DNA of 64,000 nucleotides from the NCBI GenBank assembly GCA_041395725.1, contig JAWKZW010000001.1, forward strand, positions 868,001 to 932,000. The letters run 5' to 3'. This DNA is from Gammaproteobacteria bacterium (GTDB lineage: Bacteria > Pseudomonadota > Gammaproteobacteria > Pseudomonadales > Pseudohongiellaceae). Under the pieces are notes generated by a model. It saw nothing but the letters and a program-made list of their open reading frames with translations, had not been told where the DNA came from and did not search any database. This document shows positions 1 to 7,823 of this stretch, one piece after another. The translations under genes were made by a program, and so were the position numbers. The number at the start of each line of letters is the position of its first letter. Within the stretch, counting starts at the first letter, position 1.

Positions 1-208
1 GGGCTGTTCGGCGCGCTGGCAGCGCAGCCGTGGCGGCTGGACCGCGGAAGAAGAAGCCATGTATCACACCCTGCAGCAACCGGTGAATGGGCGTCACTGG
101 ATGATCGGAGATCAGATCAGTCAGCACTCGGCGTGGATGGAAAGCGCATTTCAATCAGCGAAGTTTGCCCTGTCAGACATGGACCAGCGAGTGAGGGCAG
201 CAGCATGA
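1..208 (+). CDS. Flavin amine/amino-acid oxidase, C-terminal fragment (cut by window edge)
   Basis: The window opens inside a gene read in frame 2. The visible ~68 residues contain GCSARW near the start and the FAD-site stretch GRHWMIGDQISQHSAW. These match the C-terminus of the complete flavoprotein at 7824-9437 (GCAARW, GRHYMIGDQVTKHSAW). The GDQ...SAWQ/MES segment is typical of the C-terminal FAD-binding part of the monoamine oxidase/L-amino-acid oxidase family. The TGA stop (206-208) overlaps the ATG of the following cytochrome gene in an ATGA, which suggests translational coupling. Its N-terminus, and so any Tat signal, lies outside the window. It is inferred to be the first copy of the cassette repeated at 7.8-10.8 kb, and to produce an imine and reduced FAD from an amine or amino acid. 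The substrate is unknown. Confidence 0.85.
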   Translation, partial: GCSARWQRSRGGWTAEEEAMYHTLQQPVNGRHWMIGDQISQHSAWMESAFQSAKFALSDMDQRVRAAA

Positions 209-831
209 AACTATTAATGACCCTGTTACTTCTGATTACTGCAACGACCTGCCTGAATCTGGCTCAGGCACAGGATGTCGGTCTTCCCGCGCCTCTGGAT
301 GACCGCTATTGCATGACCTGCCATGGCGCCGAAGGGCAAGGCAATGTAGGCATCCAGGCACCGCGGATCGCTGGCATGGAACCCTGGTACCTGAAGCTTC
401 AGCTGGAAAAGTTTCGGGGCGGTATCCGGGGCACCCACCCCGAAGACGAGCAGGGGCTGGCCATGCAACCCATGGCTGCGAAGCTGACCGATACGAGCAT
501 TGCTGACATTGTTGCCTGGGTGGGGACTTTCGACTATATACCGGCAGAGGTCACCATTGAGGGAGACGTGACCCGCGGGCGTACTCTATACAGAAGCTGT
601 GAGTCCTGCCACGGGTCACGGGCGGAAGGAAATCAGGCCTACGGGGCACCGGCACTGGCCGGGCAGAACGACTGGTACCTGGTCACACAACTTAACAATT
701 TCAAAGCGGGTTACCGTGGCAGTCACCCGGACGACCGATCTGGCGCCATGATGATTCCCATGGCCAACATGCTGCCTAACGAACAGGCGGTCAGGCATGT
801 CGTCAGTTACATTAACACACTGGGCCGGTAA
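205..831 (+). CDS. Periplasmic diheme cytochrome c (c4/c553-like), cassette copy 1
   Basis: A 208-residue protein with an N-terminal Sec signal peptide (about residues 1-22, ending LAQA-QD) and two heme c sites, CMTCH at 36-40 and CESCH at 132-136. The two halves are internally homologous: each has a WYL..QL..F..G.RG.HP segment and Met residues suited to be distal ligands (M87/M90; M182-M186). This is the architecture of cytochrome c4-type diheme electron carriers. I chose ATG 205 over an upstream start at 133 because it begins directly at the signal peptide and overlaps the preceding stop as ATGA. Inferred role: accepting electrons from the upstream flavoprotein and passing them to a terminal oxidase. 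The second copy is at 9461-10105. Confidence 0.9.
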   Translation: MKLLMTLLLLITATTCLNLAQAQDVGLPAPLDDRYCMTCHGAEGQGNVGIQAPRIAGMEPWYLKLQLEKFRGGIRGTHPEDEQGLAMQPMAAKLTDTSIADIVAWVGTFDYIPAEVTIEGDVTRGRTLYRSCESCHGSRAEGNQAYGAPALAGQNDWYLVTQLNNFKAGYRGSHPDDRSGAMMIPMANMLPNEQAVRHVVSYINTLGR

Positions 832-856
832 GGCCCGCCAACAAGGAAATCCAACT

Positions 857-1330
857 ATGAAACTGACTATCAGCTCCCTCCTGGCAGGCCTGGCTCTCAG
901 CGCAGCGGCACTTTCGGTAAACGCCCAGGAAATCGAGCGTGTTGGCGAAGGTCGCTATTTCTACAACTCCATCTTCATACCGGCCGGAGCAGAGACGCTG
1001 TACCTGAGTGGCACTGGTGCCAGCCAGCAGGAAGATGGCACCTGGGGAGATATGGAACAGCAGACGGTCAACACCTTCAGCAAATTCAAGGACACTCTGG
1101 AAAGTCAGGGCTGGTCCATGTCAGATATCGTTCAGGTGCGGGCATTTGCCGTCGCGGGCCCGGACGGGCAGCTTGACTTTGCCGGCTTCAACAGAGGTTA
1201 CAGTCAATTCTTCGGCACAGAGGAAAATGCCCAGAAACCGGTGCGCTCGTTTGTTCAGATCGCCGGACTGGTGGTCGATGGCTGGCTGATCGAAATCGAA
1301 ATTCGTGCCGCACGGGTGCTTGGAAACTAG
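857..1330 (+). CDS. Exported RidA/YjgF/UK114-family protein, cassette copy 1
   Basis: A 157-residue protein with a cleavable signal peptide (residues 1-23, ending SVNA-QE) followed by a single YjgF/YER057c/UK114 domain. RidA proteins hydrolyse reactive imines/enamines made by amino-acid-oxidising or dehydrating enzymes. Arg130 in PVRSFVQ aligns with the carboxylate-binding Arg105 of archetypal RidA, and IEIEIRAARV (E146, E148) matches the conserved C-terminal strand, so activity is plausible. ATG 857 has AAGGA about 9 nt upstream; an in-frame start at 797 would lie inside the cytochrome gene and disrupt the signal peptide. Periplasmic export is unusual for this normally cytosolic family. It sits 25 bp after the cytochrome gene and is probably co-transcribed. 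Confidence 0.88.
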   Translation: MKLTISSLLAGLALSAAALSVNAQEIERVGEGRYFYNSIFIPAGAETLYLSGTGASQQEDGTWGDMEQQTVNTFSKFKDTLESQGWSMSDIVQVRAFAVAGPDGQLDFAGFNRGYSQFFGTEENAQKPVRSFVQIAGLVVDGWLIEIEIRAARVLGN

Positions 1331-1331
1331 C

Positions 1332-1362
1332 GAGCCTCTGATTAATCACCACAATGCTCTGC
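1332..1362 (+). repeat. Short dispersed repeat, copy A
   Basis: A ~31-nt motif (GAGCCTCTGATTAA, a variable trinucleotide, then CCACAATGCTCTGC) starts just after the ridA-like stop codon. Closely related copies occur at 10882-10913 (after the second ridA-like gene) and 54431-54462, with more diverged ones near 14222-14243 and 36468-36489. All lie between genes. Origin is unknown. Confidence 0.55.
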
Positions 1363-1368
1363 ACGAAT

Positions 1369-1452
1369 CTGTCGGGCGCCACTGCGTCGCTGTCACGCCT
1401 GGCAGGGGAGTGTCATTCCCTGCGCGCGACGCCTGACAGTTGCGCCCGACAG
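1369..1452. terminator. Nested inverted repeat between convergent genes; probable bidirectional terminator
   Basis: Three nested pairs of arms are visible: CTGTCGGGCG (1369-1378) with CGCCCGACAG (1443-1452), GCGTCGC (1384-1390) with GCGACGC (1426-1432), and GCAGGGGA (1402-1409) with TTCCCTGC (1416-1423; one G-T pair). The structure lies between the ridA-like gene (+) and the hydrolase (-), where a shared terminator would be expected. There is no clear U-run, so the exact mechanism is uncertain. Confidence 0.6.
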
Positions 1453-1513
1453 GCCCCGCCCGGCGGCGCCTTCCGGCTGGCCCGCCGACATGATTGTTAC
1501 TTGCGCAACTTTT

Positions 1514-3535
1514 TCAGTCAAAGACTGCCTTGTTAGCCCTGGCGATCGCCATGTAGGCATCTTTGTATTCCGGCAGCAGGTAGCGTTCCTCAATGAGGCG
1601 ATCGGTGACCGCCTCATACTTCGCCAGATAATCCTCGAATGAACTGTACAGCTCGTCGATCGTATTGCGGGGATCGTCTGATTGCTCCCGATTATTATCG
1701 AACGGTATATAACCGCCGGCCAGCCTGGCAAGCTCGGTTTCAGCACCGGTACTTTGCGACCTCAGATTCCAGGGCACAAAAGTGGCAAGTGGCACCTGCG
1801 TCAAAGGTGGGAGCAGTGTGCTATCCGGGAGATCGTTGTTGTTGCGATCCACAGCCGGCACCAGCACCCCATAAAGATCATCTGAACTCCGGGGATGAAT
1901 GTCGATTATTCTTTGCTGCTGCCAGCGCTCGCCGTAATCGGCGTAAGCCACCCGGTACATGTCCTTGGGATGATTGATGCCCGGCAGTGGATTCCAGGCC
2001 TGCGGATTGATCTCACCAGTGGGAAGATGGGAAGGAACCAAAGTGCCATCTGCCAGTTTCGGATAACGGCTGGGAGGTGGCTCCACACCGTCAGCCAGCC
2101 ACTGGTGCATCGCGACCTGCAACGATGCGCTGAACGGCGCCCACATATTAGGATTACGCGGCAACTGAGTTGTGCTGGAGGCACGGGGTAACCCGTTGCC
2201 AGAGCCATGCTGCGATCCGCCGATGGAGTAAAAACGCACGTAATCCGGGATCTCCGCGTCCGTGGTTCCCCAGGGGTCAGTGTGTGGCAGCGAACCACCA
2301 CGTATCCAGTACTCGTTTGAAGTCTGAATGTGCATAACCCTGGGTACCGTACCAGTCTCCATACTGCGCCGCAGAATACCGTCGCTGCGACCTGAGTAGG
2401 GATCCGTGCTGATTCCGTAAGTGAACGGAAACAGATCGTTGGGGAACAACTCATTTTCATGCTGGCCGTTGGTTCGGGTAGGCATGGCGAAGCGATTGTT
2501 AAACATACCGAAGCCCGCCCCGGCAATCACCGGAATCACTCCGTCGAAGACCCGCCGGCCGTCAAGGTCCACATTGAAGCCGTCATAAAGAAAAAGCCGT
2601 AGCAGGCGTCCGCTCTGGGAATTACCCAGCGCAATGGTATGCTCGATAGCGGGAAGCCCCAGTGCCGACAGTTGAGCTGCCAGCGCGCCACCCTCGTCAG
2701 CGCCATGACGAACTAAGGCTACGCTATCGCGAATCCCGGCCATACCGGCACCGGCCAGGACCGGGCTTCTGGCTTCATAAACCAGTTCGTAAATATGCCC
2801 CGGCTGCAATCCCCCATCCAGATTAAGAGTGACTATTGGCTGGTTTCTGCCGTCCGGCCATGACACCGCCAGGTCGAACTGTGAACGCTCGATGGGAATC
2901 GGGGTGTCCAGTTGATTGATCCGATGGGTCAGGCTGGCATTGGCAAGGCCCTGCTCGGTGGGCTCGTAGGCAAGGTGGCCACCGCCAGCGATGTTCACGC
3001 CATTGTCAGGCTCACCGACAATAACCTCGTAGCGCACATCCCCGGTAATGGGTTGCTCCGCCGAGCCCACCAGCGGCGCATTCAGCAGTATTCTGCCGTC
3101 CCCGGCTTCCAACTCATTGATCCAGCCTGTCAGCAGGTAGGTAAATCCCTGGGCATACAGGGGGTCCTCGGGAAAATCCCCGGGCGCCCCCGAGGGCCCG
3201 CCCCGGTTGTTGACGAGATACAGCAATGAGCCATTGGCAATCCCGGCGGACGGTACCATTAGACGGAAATCGGCACTGAACTCGACCAGGCCGGCTTCGT
3301 TTGTCTGTGCATGCTGGATGTCGTAAACCTTATGATTTTCTGCATTCGCCGGATCAAGTGTGAATGTCATGATGCCGTTGATGATTTCGTATTGATAGTC
3401 GACCTCTGCCGAGCTGAGCGTCTGGCGGTCGGTGATCTCAATACGGGTGACTTCAGCCCGGGTACTGGCGGCAAAAACCAGTATCAGCATGGCGGCAAAG
3501 AGTTTCAGGTGGAGCGTGATGGCTGGGTAAGGCAT
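1514..3535 (-). CDS. Secreted alpha/beta-hydrolase-domain protein (Abhydrolase_10-like)
   Basis: About 673 residues from ATG 3535, with a signal peptide (MPYPAITLHLK... to STRA-E). The sequence resembles the large alpha/beta hydrolase domain family often named only 'alpha/beta hydrolase domain-containing protein'. GNSQSG around residues 304-309 fits the nucleophile elbow (Ser306), and YLVNNRGGPSG near 106-116 fits the oxyanion-side loop of that family. The reading frame extends upstream to 3655, but only ATG 3535 gives a clean signal peptide and has AAGGG-like bases ~10 nt upstream. Substrate is unknown; a carboxylic ester or amide is likely. It is 144 bp downstream of the regulator gene on the same strand and lies inside the region bracketed by the two cassette copies. 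Confidence 0.75.
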   Translation of the reverse strand: MPYPAITLHLKLFAAMLILVFAASTRAEVTRIEITDRQTLSSAEVDYQYEIINGIMTFTLDPANAENHKVYDIQHAQTNEAGLVEFSADFRLMVPSAGIANGSLLYLVNNRGGPSGAPGDFPEDPLYAQGFTYLLTGWINELEAGDGRILLNAPLVGSAEQPITGDVRYEVIVGEPDNGVNIAGGGHLAYEPTEQGLANASLTHRINQLDTPIPIERSQFDLAVSWPDGRNQPIVTLNLDGGLQPGHIYELVYEARSPVLAGAGMAGIRDSVALVRHGADEGGALAAQLSALGLPAIEHTIALGNSQSGRLLRLFLYDGFNVDLDGRRVFDGVIPVIAGAGFGMFNNRFAMPTRTNGQHENELFPNDLFPFTYGISTDPYSGRSDGILRRSMETGTVPRVMHIQTSNEYWIRGGSLPHTDPWGTTDAEIPDYVRFYSIGGSQHGSGNGLPRASSTTQLPRNPNMWAPFSASLQVAMHQWLADGVEPPPSRYPKLADGTLVPSHLPTGEINPQAWNPLPGINHPKDMYRVAYADYGERWQQQRIIDIHPRSSDDLYGVLVPAVDRNNNDLPDSTLLPPLTQVPLATFVPWNLRSQSTGAETELARLAGGYIPFDNNREQSDDPRNTIDELYSSFEDYLAKYEAVTDRLIEERYLLPEYKDAYMAIARANKAVFD

Positions 3536-3679
3536 TGATTTCTGACCCTTTTTAATGACTCGGGCACGGAGGCCGGAAACAGGTTCTATTATTATGCTGT
3601 TCAGGAAAGCACAGTAAGACAGAATAATCGCCAGGTCAATGCAGCAACCGGGCACCGGTCTTTAGACTCTTGCTTTCGC

Positions 3680-4603
3680 TTAGAAGCGGGAGCGAACCGT
3701 GGCGGCGCCGTCAGCCAGCGGTGATAAAAGCTGGGATGTGATCAGCTCCACCAGCTTGTCCGTGAGCGGATCCAGGTCCTCCGGCAGCGCCGACGGCTTG
3801 ACGTTCAGTCGCCTGGAGTACTCGACTATGCCGCTGCTGGACCGGACCAGGTTGAGGTACAGGCTGGCACTCTGATCAGCCTGCACAATGGCACCACGCA
3901 CCTGATAATCGGACCTGTCTACCGACAGTGCAACCCCGGTTGCAGGCTGCCCTTCGTCCGCACCATGGGAATCGACAGGGATTACCTGCAAAGACTCAAC
4001 CTCAGTGAGGCGGGTAATAAGATTAGAGTACAGACCCTGGGCAAACAGGCTGATTGTGTCATTTTCGGCAGCCTGCAACTGAAAGGGGTACTGTGCCAGG
4101 ACCAGCGTACCCTTTGCCCGGGGAGTCCGCTCGAGGCGGGATGAAAAGACTGCCAGCGTCAACATCGACACCATAACCAGCAGGCCGATACCCAGCGTCC
4201 GGTAGTCGGCGTAGCGAAACTGGACGGCCAGGCGGGCTATTGCGGTCTGCAACATCCCGGGCTTCGCACCCTCCTCGAAAGCTCCGGGAACTACCAGCAG
4301 CTTGTAGCCGCGCTTAGGAATCGTTTTGATAAACCGCTGTGCCCGCACGCTGTCGCCCAGGGCGCTGCGCAACTCGGCTATCGCCTTGTGAACCGCGTGG
4401 TCGGACGCCAGCGGACTCCAGAATGTATCCAGTAATTCATCGCTGCTGACAATCCGGTCGGAATGTTCCGCCAGGTACAGCAGAACATCCATGCTGCGTG
4501 GCGTTACCTTGCTCTTCTCACCATCCCGTTCGATGGTGCAACCGTCCGTATTCACCAGGCATGGACCCAGTTTCACAGCGCCGATAGCGCCAGGTGATTT
4601 CAT
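3680..4603 (-). CDS. Membrane-anchored winged-helix regulator (CadC/ToxR type)
   Basis: About 307-311 residues. An N-terminal OmpR-type winged-helix DNA-binding domain (about 10-110, with TPRSMDVLLYLAEH and the wing FIKTIPKRGYKL) is followed by one transmembrane helix (about 141-158, GIGLLVMVSMLTLAVF) and a ~150-residue periplasmic domain beginning GTLVLAQYPFQ. One-component regulators of this design sense periplasmic signals directly and bind target promoters from the membrane. In-frame TTG 4615, GTG 4612 and ATG 4603 are possible starts; none has a good Shine-Dalgarno site, and ATG 4603 is chosen by default. It is divergent from the TonB receptor gene across 334 bp, so that promoter region is its most likely target. 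Confidence 0.85.
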   Translation of the reverse strand: MKSPGAIGAVKLGPCLVNTDGCTIERDGEKSKVTPRSMDVLLYLAEHSDRIVSSDELLDTFWSPLASDHAVHKAIAELRSALGDSVRAQRFIKTIPKRGYKLLVVPGAFEEGAKPGMLQTAIARLAVQFRYADYRTLGIGLLVMVSMLTLAVFSSRLERTPRAKGTLVLAQYPFQLQAAENDTISLFAQGLYSNLITRLTEVESLQVIPVDSHGADEGQPATGVALSVDRSDYQVRGAIVQADQSASLYLNLVRSSSGIVEYSRRLNVKPSALPEDLDPLTDKLVELITSQLLSPLADGAATVRSRF

Positions 4604-4615
4604 GCTATGCACCAA

Positions 4616-4937
4616 AAAGATTACTTTAAAACATTAATGCGCTCTGGATGCCCTTTCCTGGGTCATCCCTGGCAGCCGGCCCGCCGCCTCCGCAGAAAAT
4701 CCGGGCCTTCGAGCTACCTGTTTGTTTCTATTGGGATTTAGTAGCAATTAAGGTGCCATTAAAGCACCTACCGAAATTCTACTTTCGCAAAAGTAGGTTT
4801 TTAGGAGGGTAACAGGAGGACCAATTAAGCCGCCTTTCGAATAATTATCGGGTCGTTTCACGGCCCTGACCCACAGGCCGAGACTTGTCTCTCAACCCTT
4901 ACTACCTATCTATCTGTCTTATCGGGAGTGGACCTTA
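4616..4937. promoter_or_regulatory. Divergent control region between regulator and TonB receptor
   Basis: AT-rich stretch with two short perfect inverted repeats: AGGTGC (4751-4756) with GCACCT (4764-4769), and CTACTTT (4779-4785) with AAAGTAG (4790-4796). They are followed by a purine-rich, Shine-Dalgarno-like run at 4803-4822 (AGGAGGGTAACAGGAGGACC) that has no start codon at a usable distance. The inverted repeats are candidate operators for the divergently encoded regulator, or a 5' leader structure of the receptor mRNA. No confident -35/-10 pair was identified. Confidence 0.45.
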
Positions 4938-7598
4938 ATGTTTAAGCAACATCCTTCGTTTACCAAGTTATCCAGCCTGGCGCTGGCTATCAGTGCCGTA
5001 CTCGGGACCAGTACATCTCTTCAGGCACAGCAGGAAACTGTTGAGGAAGTCGTCGTTACCGGTTTGCGCGGCCGGCCACGCACGGTAACAGATGCGCCGG
5101 TGGCAATTGATACCTTCAACACAGAAACCATTGAACAAGTTTCATTTGTGGAGACCGGCGATGTGCTTCAGTCGCTGGTACCCTCTTTCCAGAATCCACG
5201 CTCACCGATTTCAGACGGTGCGACCTTCGTTCGCCAGTTCCAGCTGCGCGGACTGCCACCGCAGTACACTCTGACCCTGGTCAACGGCAAGCGACGACAC
5301 CGGTCGGCACTGCTGCAGCCGGGTTCAGGCGATCAGGGCCCTGACGTCGCCACCATTCCGACCGTCGCTATCGGCAGTATTGAAGTCCTGCGCGACGGCG
5401 CTTCGTCCCAGTACGGTTCGGACGCCATCGCCGGGGTAATCAACTTCAACCTGAAGGAAAATACCGACGGCTTCACCATGACCTATGACACCGGCCAGCA
5501 ATATGAGGGTGATGGTTTCCAACGCACCTTCCAGGTCAACGGCGGCTTTCCCCTGGGGGATGCCGGTTTTCTGAATCTTTCAGGTGAATACAGCGATATC
5601 GAGTTCGTTGAACGCAACGATCAGTACTGCGGCGGTACCAACCCGTGTATCGACGTGAACAGCCCCGATTTCGACCCGACCTCCACGGTCGGTCAGGCAG
5701 CCCTCACACCTGAATTCCAGAACGCGCTGCGCTTCGCCTCGGTAACCGGCGACACGGTCCAGCCCTGGGGACAGCCCAATCTGGATGCGCTGCGCCTGTT
5801 CATGAATGCCGGGTATGACCTCGACAACGGTGTCGAGCTTTATGGCTTCGCCAACTTTTCCGACAGTCTGAGCGATGGCAGCTTCAACTACCGTCATCCC
5901 GGTACTGGCAACGTGAGGCGTTTCCGCCGTCTGGCCGACGGCAGCTTATGGGGCGTCACGGCCAGTCAGGGCCTTGGGCCGACTTTCGTAGCCGGTTACA
6001 CACCCCGTTTTGAAGGCCGGGTCAGGGATTATTCCGCAACCGGCGGCGTTCGCGGGCAGACCGCTGGAGGCCTGAACTGGGACGTCAGCGGCAGATTCGG
6101 GAGCAGTGAGATCGCGTATCGCCTGTGGAATACCTGGAACCCGTCCTACGGCCCATTTTCGCCCACTGATATGAATGTGGGGGACCTGATTAACGAGGAA
6201 ACTCAGGTCCAGGCTGATTTTTCACAGGAAATCGAAGTGGATGGGCTGGCCGGCCCGGTAGTCGTTGCCTTTGGTGCCAGCTACATGGACGAAAGCTTCG
6301 AGATCGTGCGGGCGCGCGACGATGCTTCCTACCTGCCTGGCCCCTGGGCCGAGTCAGATCCCTTCGGTTTCTGTCAGGATAACGCGCCGACGCTGATCGG
6401 ACTTGGTGTTATCGCCAACGGCTCGACACTGGACTGCGCCGACTCGTCCGACCCGGTCTACACCAGCTGGGGCGTAGGTTCCGACGGTTTCCCGGGATTC
6501 TCGCCCGTTGCCGCCGGGGAGAATTCACGTGATTCATACGCAGGCTACCTGGATGTATCAGCGGATGTGACCGACCAGCTGCTGCTGCAGGCGGCCGTCC
6601 GTTACGAAGACTATTCAGACTTCGGCGACACGCTGGTAGGAAAAGTGGCAGCGCGCTTCTATATGACGGAAAATTTCGCACTGCGTGGTTCTGCCGGTAC
6701 CGGCTTTCGTGCACCGACTCCCGGGCAGCAGTTCACCACCAACGTGAGGACAATTCTGCCATTCGGCGCCCCGGTCAACGTCGGCCTGTTCCCTGCCACC
6801 AGCCCCGCGGCTTCGGCACTGGGAGCCCAGCCACTCGATGCCGAAGACACGGTGAACTACACCCTGGGCTTTACGGCTGACATCGGGGAGCTTACCCTGA
6901 CGGTCGACGCCTACCAGATCGAGATAGACGGCCGCGTCAACTCCGTGAGTAACCGACCCGTCTCCACCGACCCGGCCAATTCCGAGGGGTACGCGAACTA
7001 TCTGCTGCTGGTACAGAACAATGTACCGAATCCGGAGTCACTGGGCGAAATCAACTGGTATGCCAATACCTTTGACACGGTGAACCGAGGCCTGGACATT
7101 GTCGCCACCTACCCGGTTGAATGGAGCAATGGCCAGAGCACCGAGTTTTCGTTCGCTTACAACTATAACGAGCAGGAACTGGAAGGCAATGTCAGCGAAT
7201 TCTTCGCACCATTCTCGCAGTTCAATTTTGAGAACAACCTGCTCGAAAGTAATGCGATCGTGACGGCTACCCATAGTTTTGGCGACTTTACGTTTGTAGC
7301 CCGGGGTCGTTACTTCGGCGAGTACTCGGTCTCACAGCGGCCGGACCAGGGATCGTCCATCGATGGAACAGAGTTCCAGACTCAGACGTTCGACCCGGAG
7401 CTTTACATCGACCTCGAAGGCACCTACCAGTTCAATGAAAGACTGCGCTTCACTATTGGCGCGCGGAATGCCTTTGACGAGTATCCGGACGAGATCCGAC
7501 TGCCCCAGTCAGACACCCGGGGTCGAATCTATAACTCCGGCTCGCTGGTGCCCTGGGCCGGTGGTTACTATTACGGACGCATCAACTTCAGCTTATAA
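4938..7598 (+). CDS. TonB-dependent outer-membrane receptor
   Basis: 886 residues with a signal peptide (to about 30, LQAQ), a TonB-box-like EEVVVTG near 36-42, a plug domain (through about 175, with VLRDGASSQYGSDAIAGVIN as the typical plug end) and a C-terminal 22-strand barrel with the usual FALRGSAGTGFRAPTP segment. This class imports large or scarce ligands (siderophores, B12, oligosaccharides, peptides) across the outer membrane using TonB-ExbBD energy. The ligand cannot be read from sequence. Position between the two oxidase cassettes and next to the ToxR-like regulator suggests uptake of the substrate handled there. GGGAG lies ~11 nt before the ATG. Confidence 0.92.
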   Translation: MFKQHPSFTKLSSLALAISAVLGTSTSLQAQQETVEEVVVTGLRGRPRTVTDAPVAIDTFNTETIEQVSFVETGDVLQSLVPSFQNPRSPISDGATFVRQFQLRGLPPQYTLTLVNGKRRHRSALLQPGSGDQGPDVATIPTVAIGSIEVLRDGASSQYGSDAIAGVINFNLKENTDGFTMTYDTGQQYEGDGFQRTFQVNGGFPLGDAGFLNLSGEYSDIEFVERNDQYCGGTNPCIDVNSPDFDPTSTVGQAALTPEFQNALRFASVTGDTVQPWGQPNLDALRLFMNAGYDLDNGVELYGFANFSDSLSDGSFNYRHPGTGNVRRFRRLADGSLWGVTASQGLGPTFVAGYTPRFEGRVRDYSATGGVRGQTAGGLNWDVSGRFGSSEIAYRLWNTWNPSYGPFSPTDMNVGDLINEETQVQADFSQEIEVDGLAGPVVVAFGASYMDESFEIVRARDDASYLPGPWAESDPFGFCQDNAPTLIGLGVIANGSTLDCADSSDPVYTSWGVGSDGFPGFSPVAAGENSRDSYAGYLDVSADVTDQLLLQAAVRYEDYSDFGDTLVGKVAARFYMTENFALRGSAGTGFRAPTPGQQFTTNVRTILPFGAPVNVGLFPATSPAASALGAQPLDAEDTVNYTLGFTADIGELTLTVDAYQIEIDGRVNSVSNRPVSTDPANSEGYANYLLLVQNNVPNPESLGEINWYANTFDTVNRGLDIVATYPVEWSNGQSTEFSFAYNYNEQELEGNVSEFFAPFSQFNFENNLLESNAIVTATHSFGDFTFVARGRYFGEYSVSQRPDQGSSIDGTEFQTQTFDPELYIDLEGTYQFNERLRFTIGARNAFDEYPDEIRLPQSDTRGRIYNSGSLVPWAGGYYYGRINFSL

Positions 7599-7606
7599 TC
7601 GAAAGG

Positions 7607-7645
7607 TTCAGCCAGCAGTCCCGACAGTACGGGACTCTGGCTGAA
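7607..7645 (+). terminator. Strong stem-loop after the TonB receptor gene
   Basis: TTCAGCCAG (7607-7615) pairs with CTGGCTGAA (7637-7645), and AGTCCCG (7617-7623) with CGGGACT (7630-7636), giving a 16-bp stem with one bulged C and a 6-nt loop. It begins 9 nt after the stop codon. No long U-run follows, so it may attenuate transcription or protect the mRNA 3' end. Confidence 0.65.
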
Positions 7646-7699
7646 TAAAGCTGAATTCAACCAATAGCGAACTTAAGGAGAAGGAAACTAGCCCCCTGT

Positions 7700-7727
7700 G
7701 TAGCCTTCATAAGGATTTGAAGGCTAC
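7700..7727 (+). promoter_or_regulatory. Leader hairpin upstream of the amine oxidase gene
   Basis: A perfect 10-bp inverted repeat, GTAGCCTTCA (7700-7709) and TGAAGGCTAC (7718-7727), with an 8-nt loop. It is preceded by an orphan Shine-Dalgarno-like AAGGAGAAGG (7675-7684) and followed by TCTCCTCCC, which is complementary to that run. The oxidase ATG is nearly 100 nt further on. A transcribed leader with alternative pairing is possible; a simple terminator is the alternative. Confidence 0.4.
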
Positions 7728-7823
7728 TCTCCTCCCAAGGTAAGAACAGGTGTCCGCACGGATGCCGGTTGCAAGGTGCCAGCCCTCTCCTGCAGTTTCA
7801 TTTCGTGACAGGATTTTTGCATC

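Noticed and set aside
133..204. Upstream start for the first cytochrome gene
   Set aside because: The extension lies inside the amine oxidase coding region and hides the signal peptide; ATG 205 forms an ATGA overlap.
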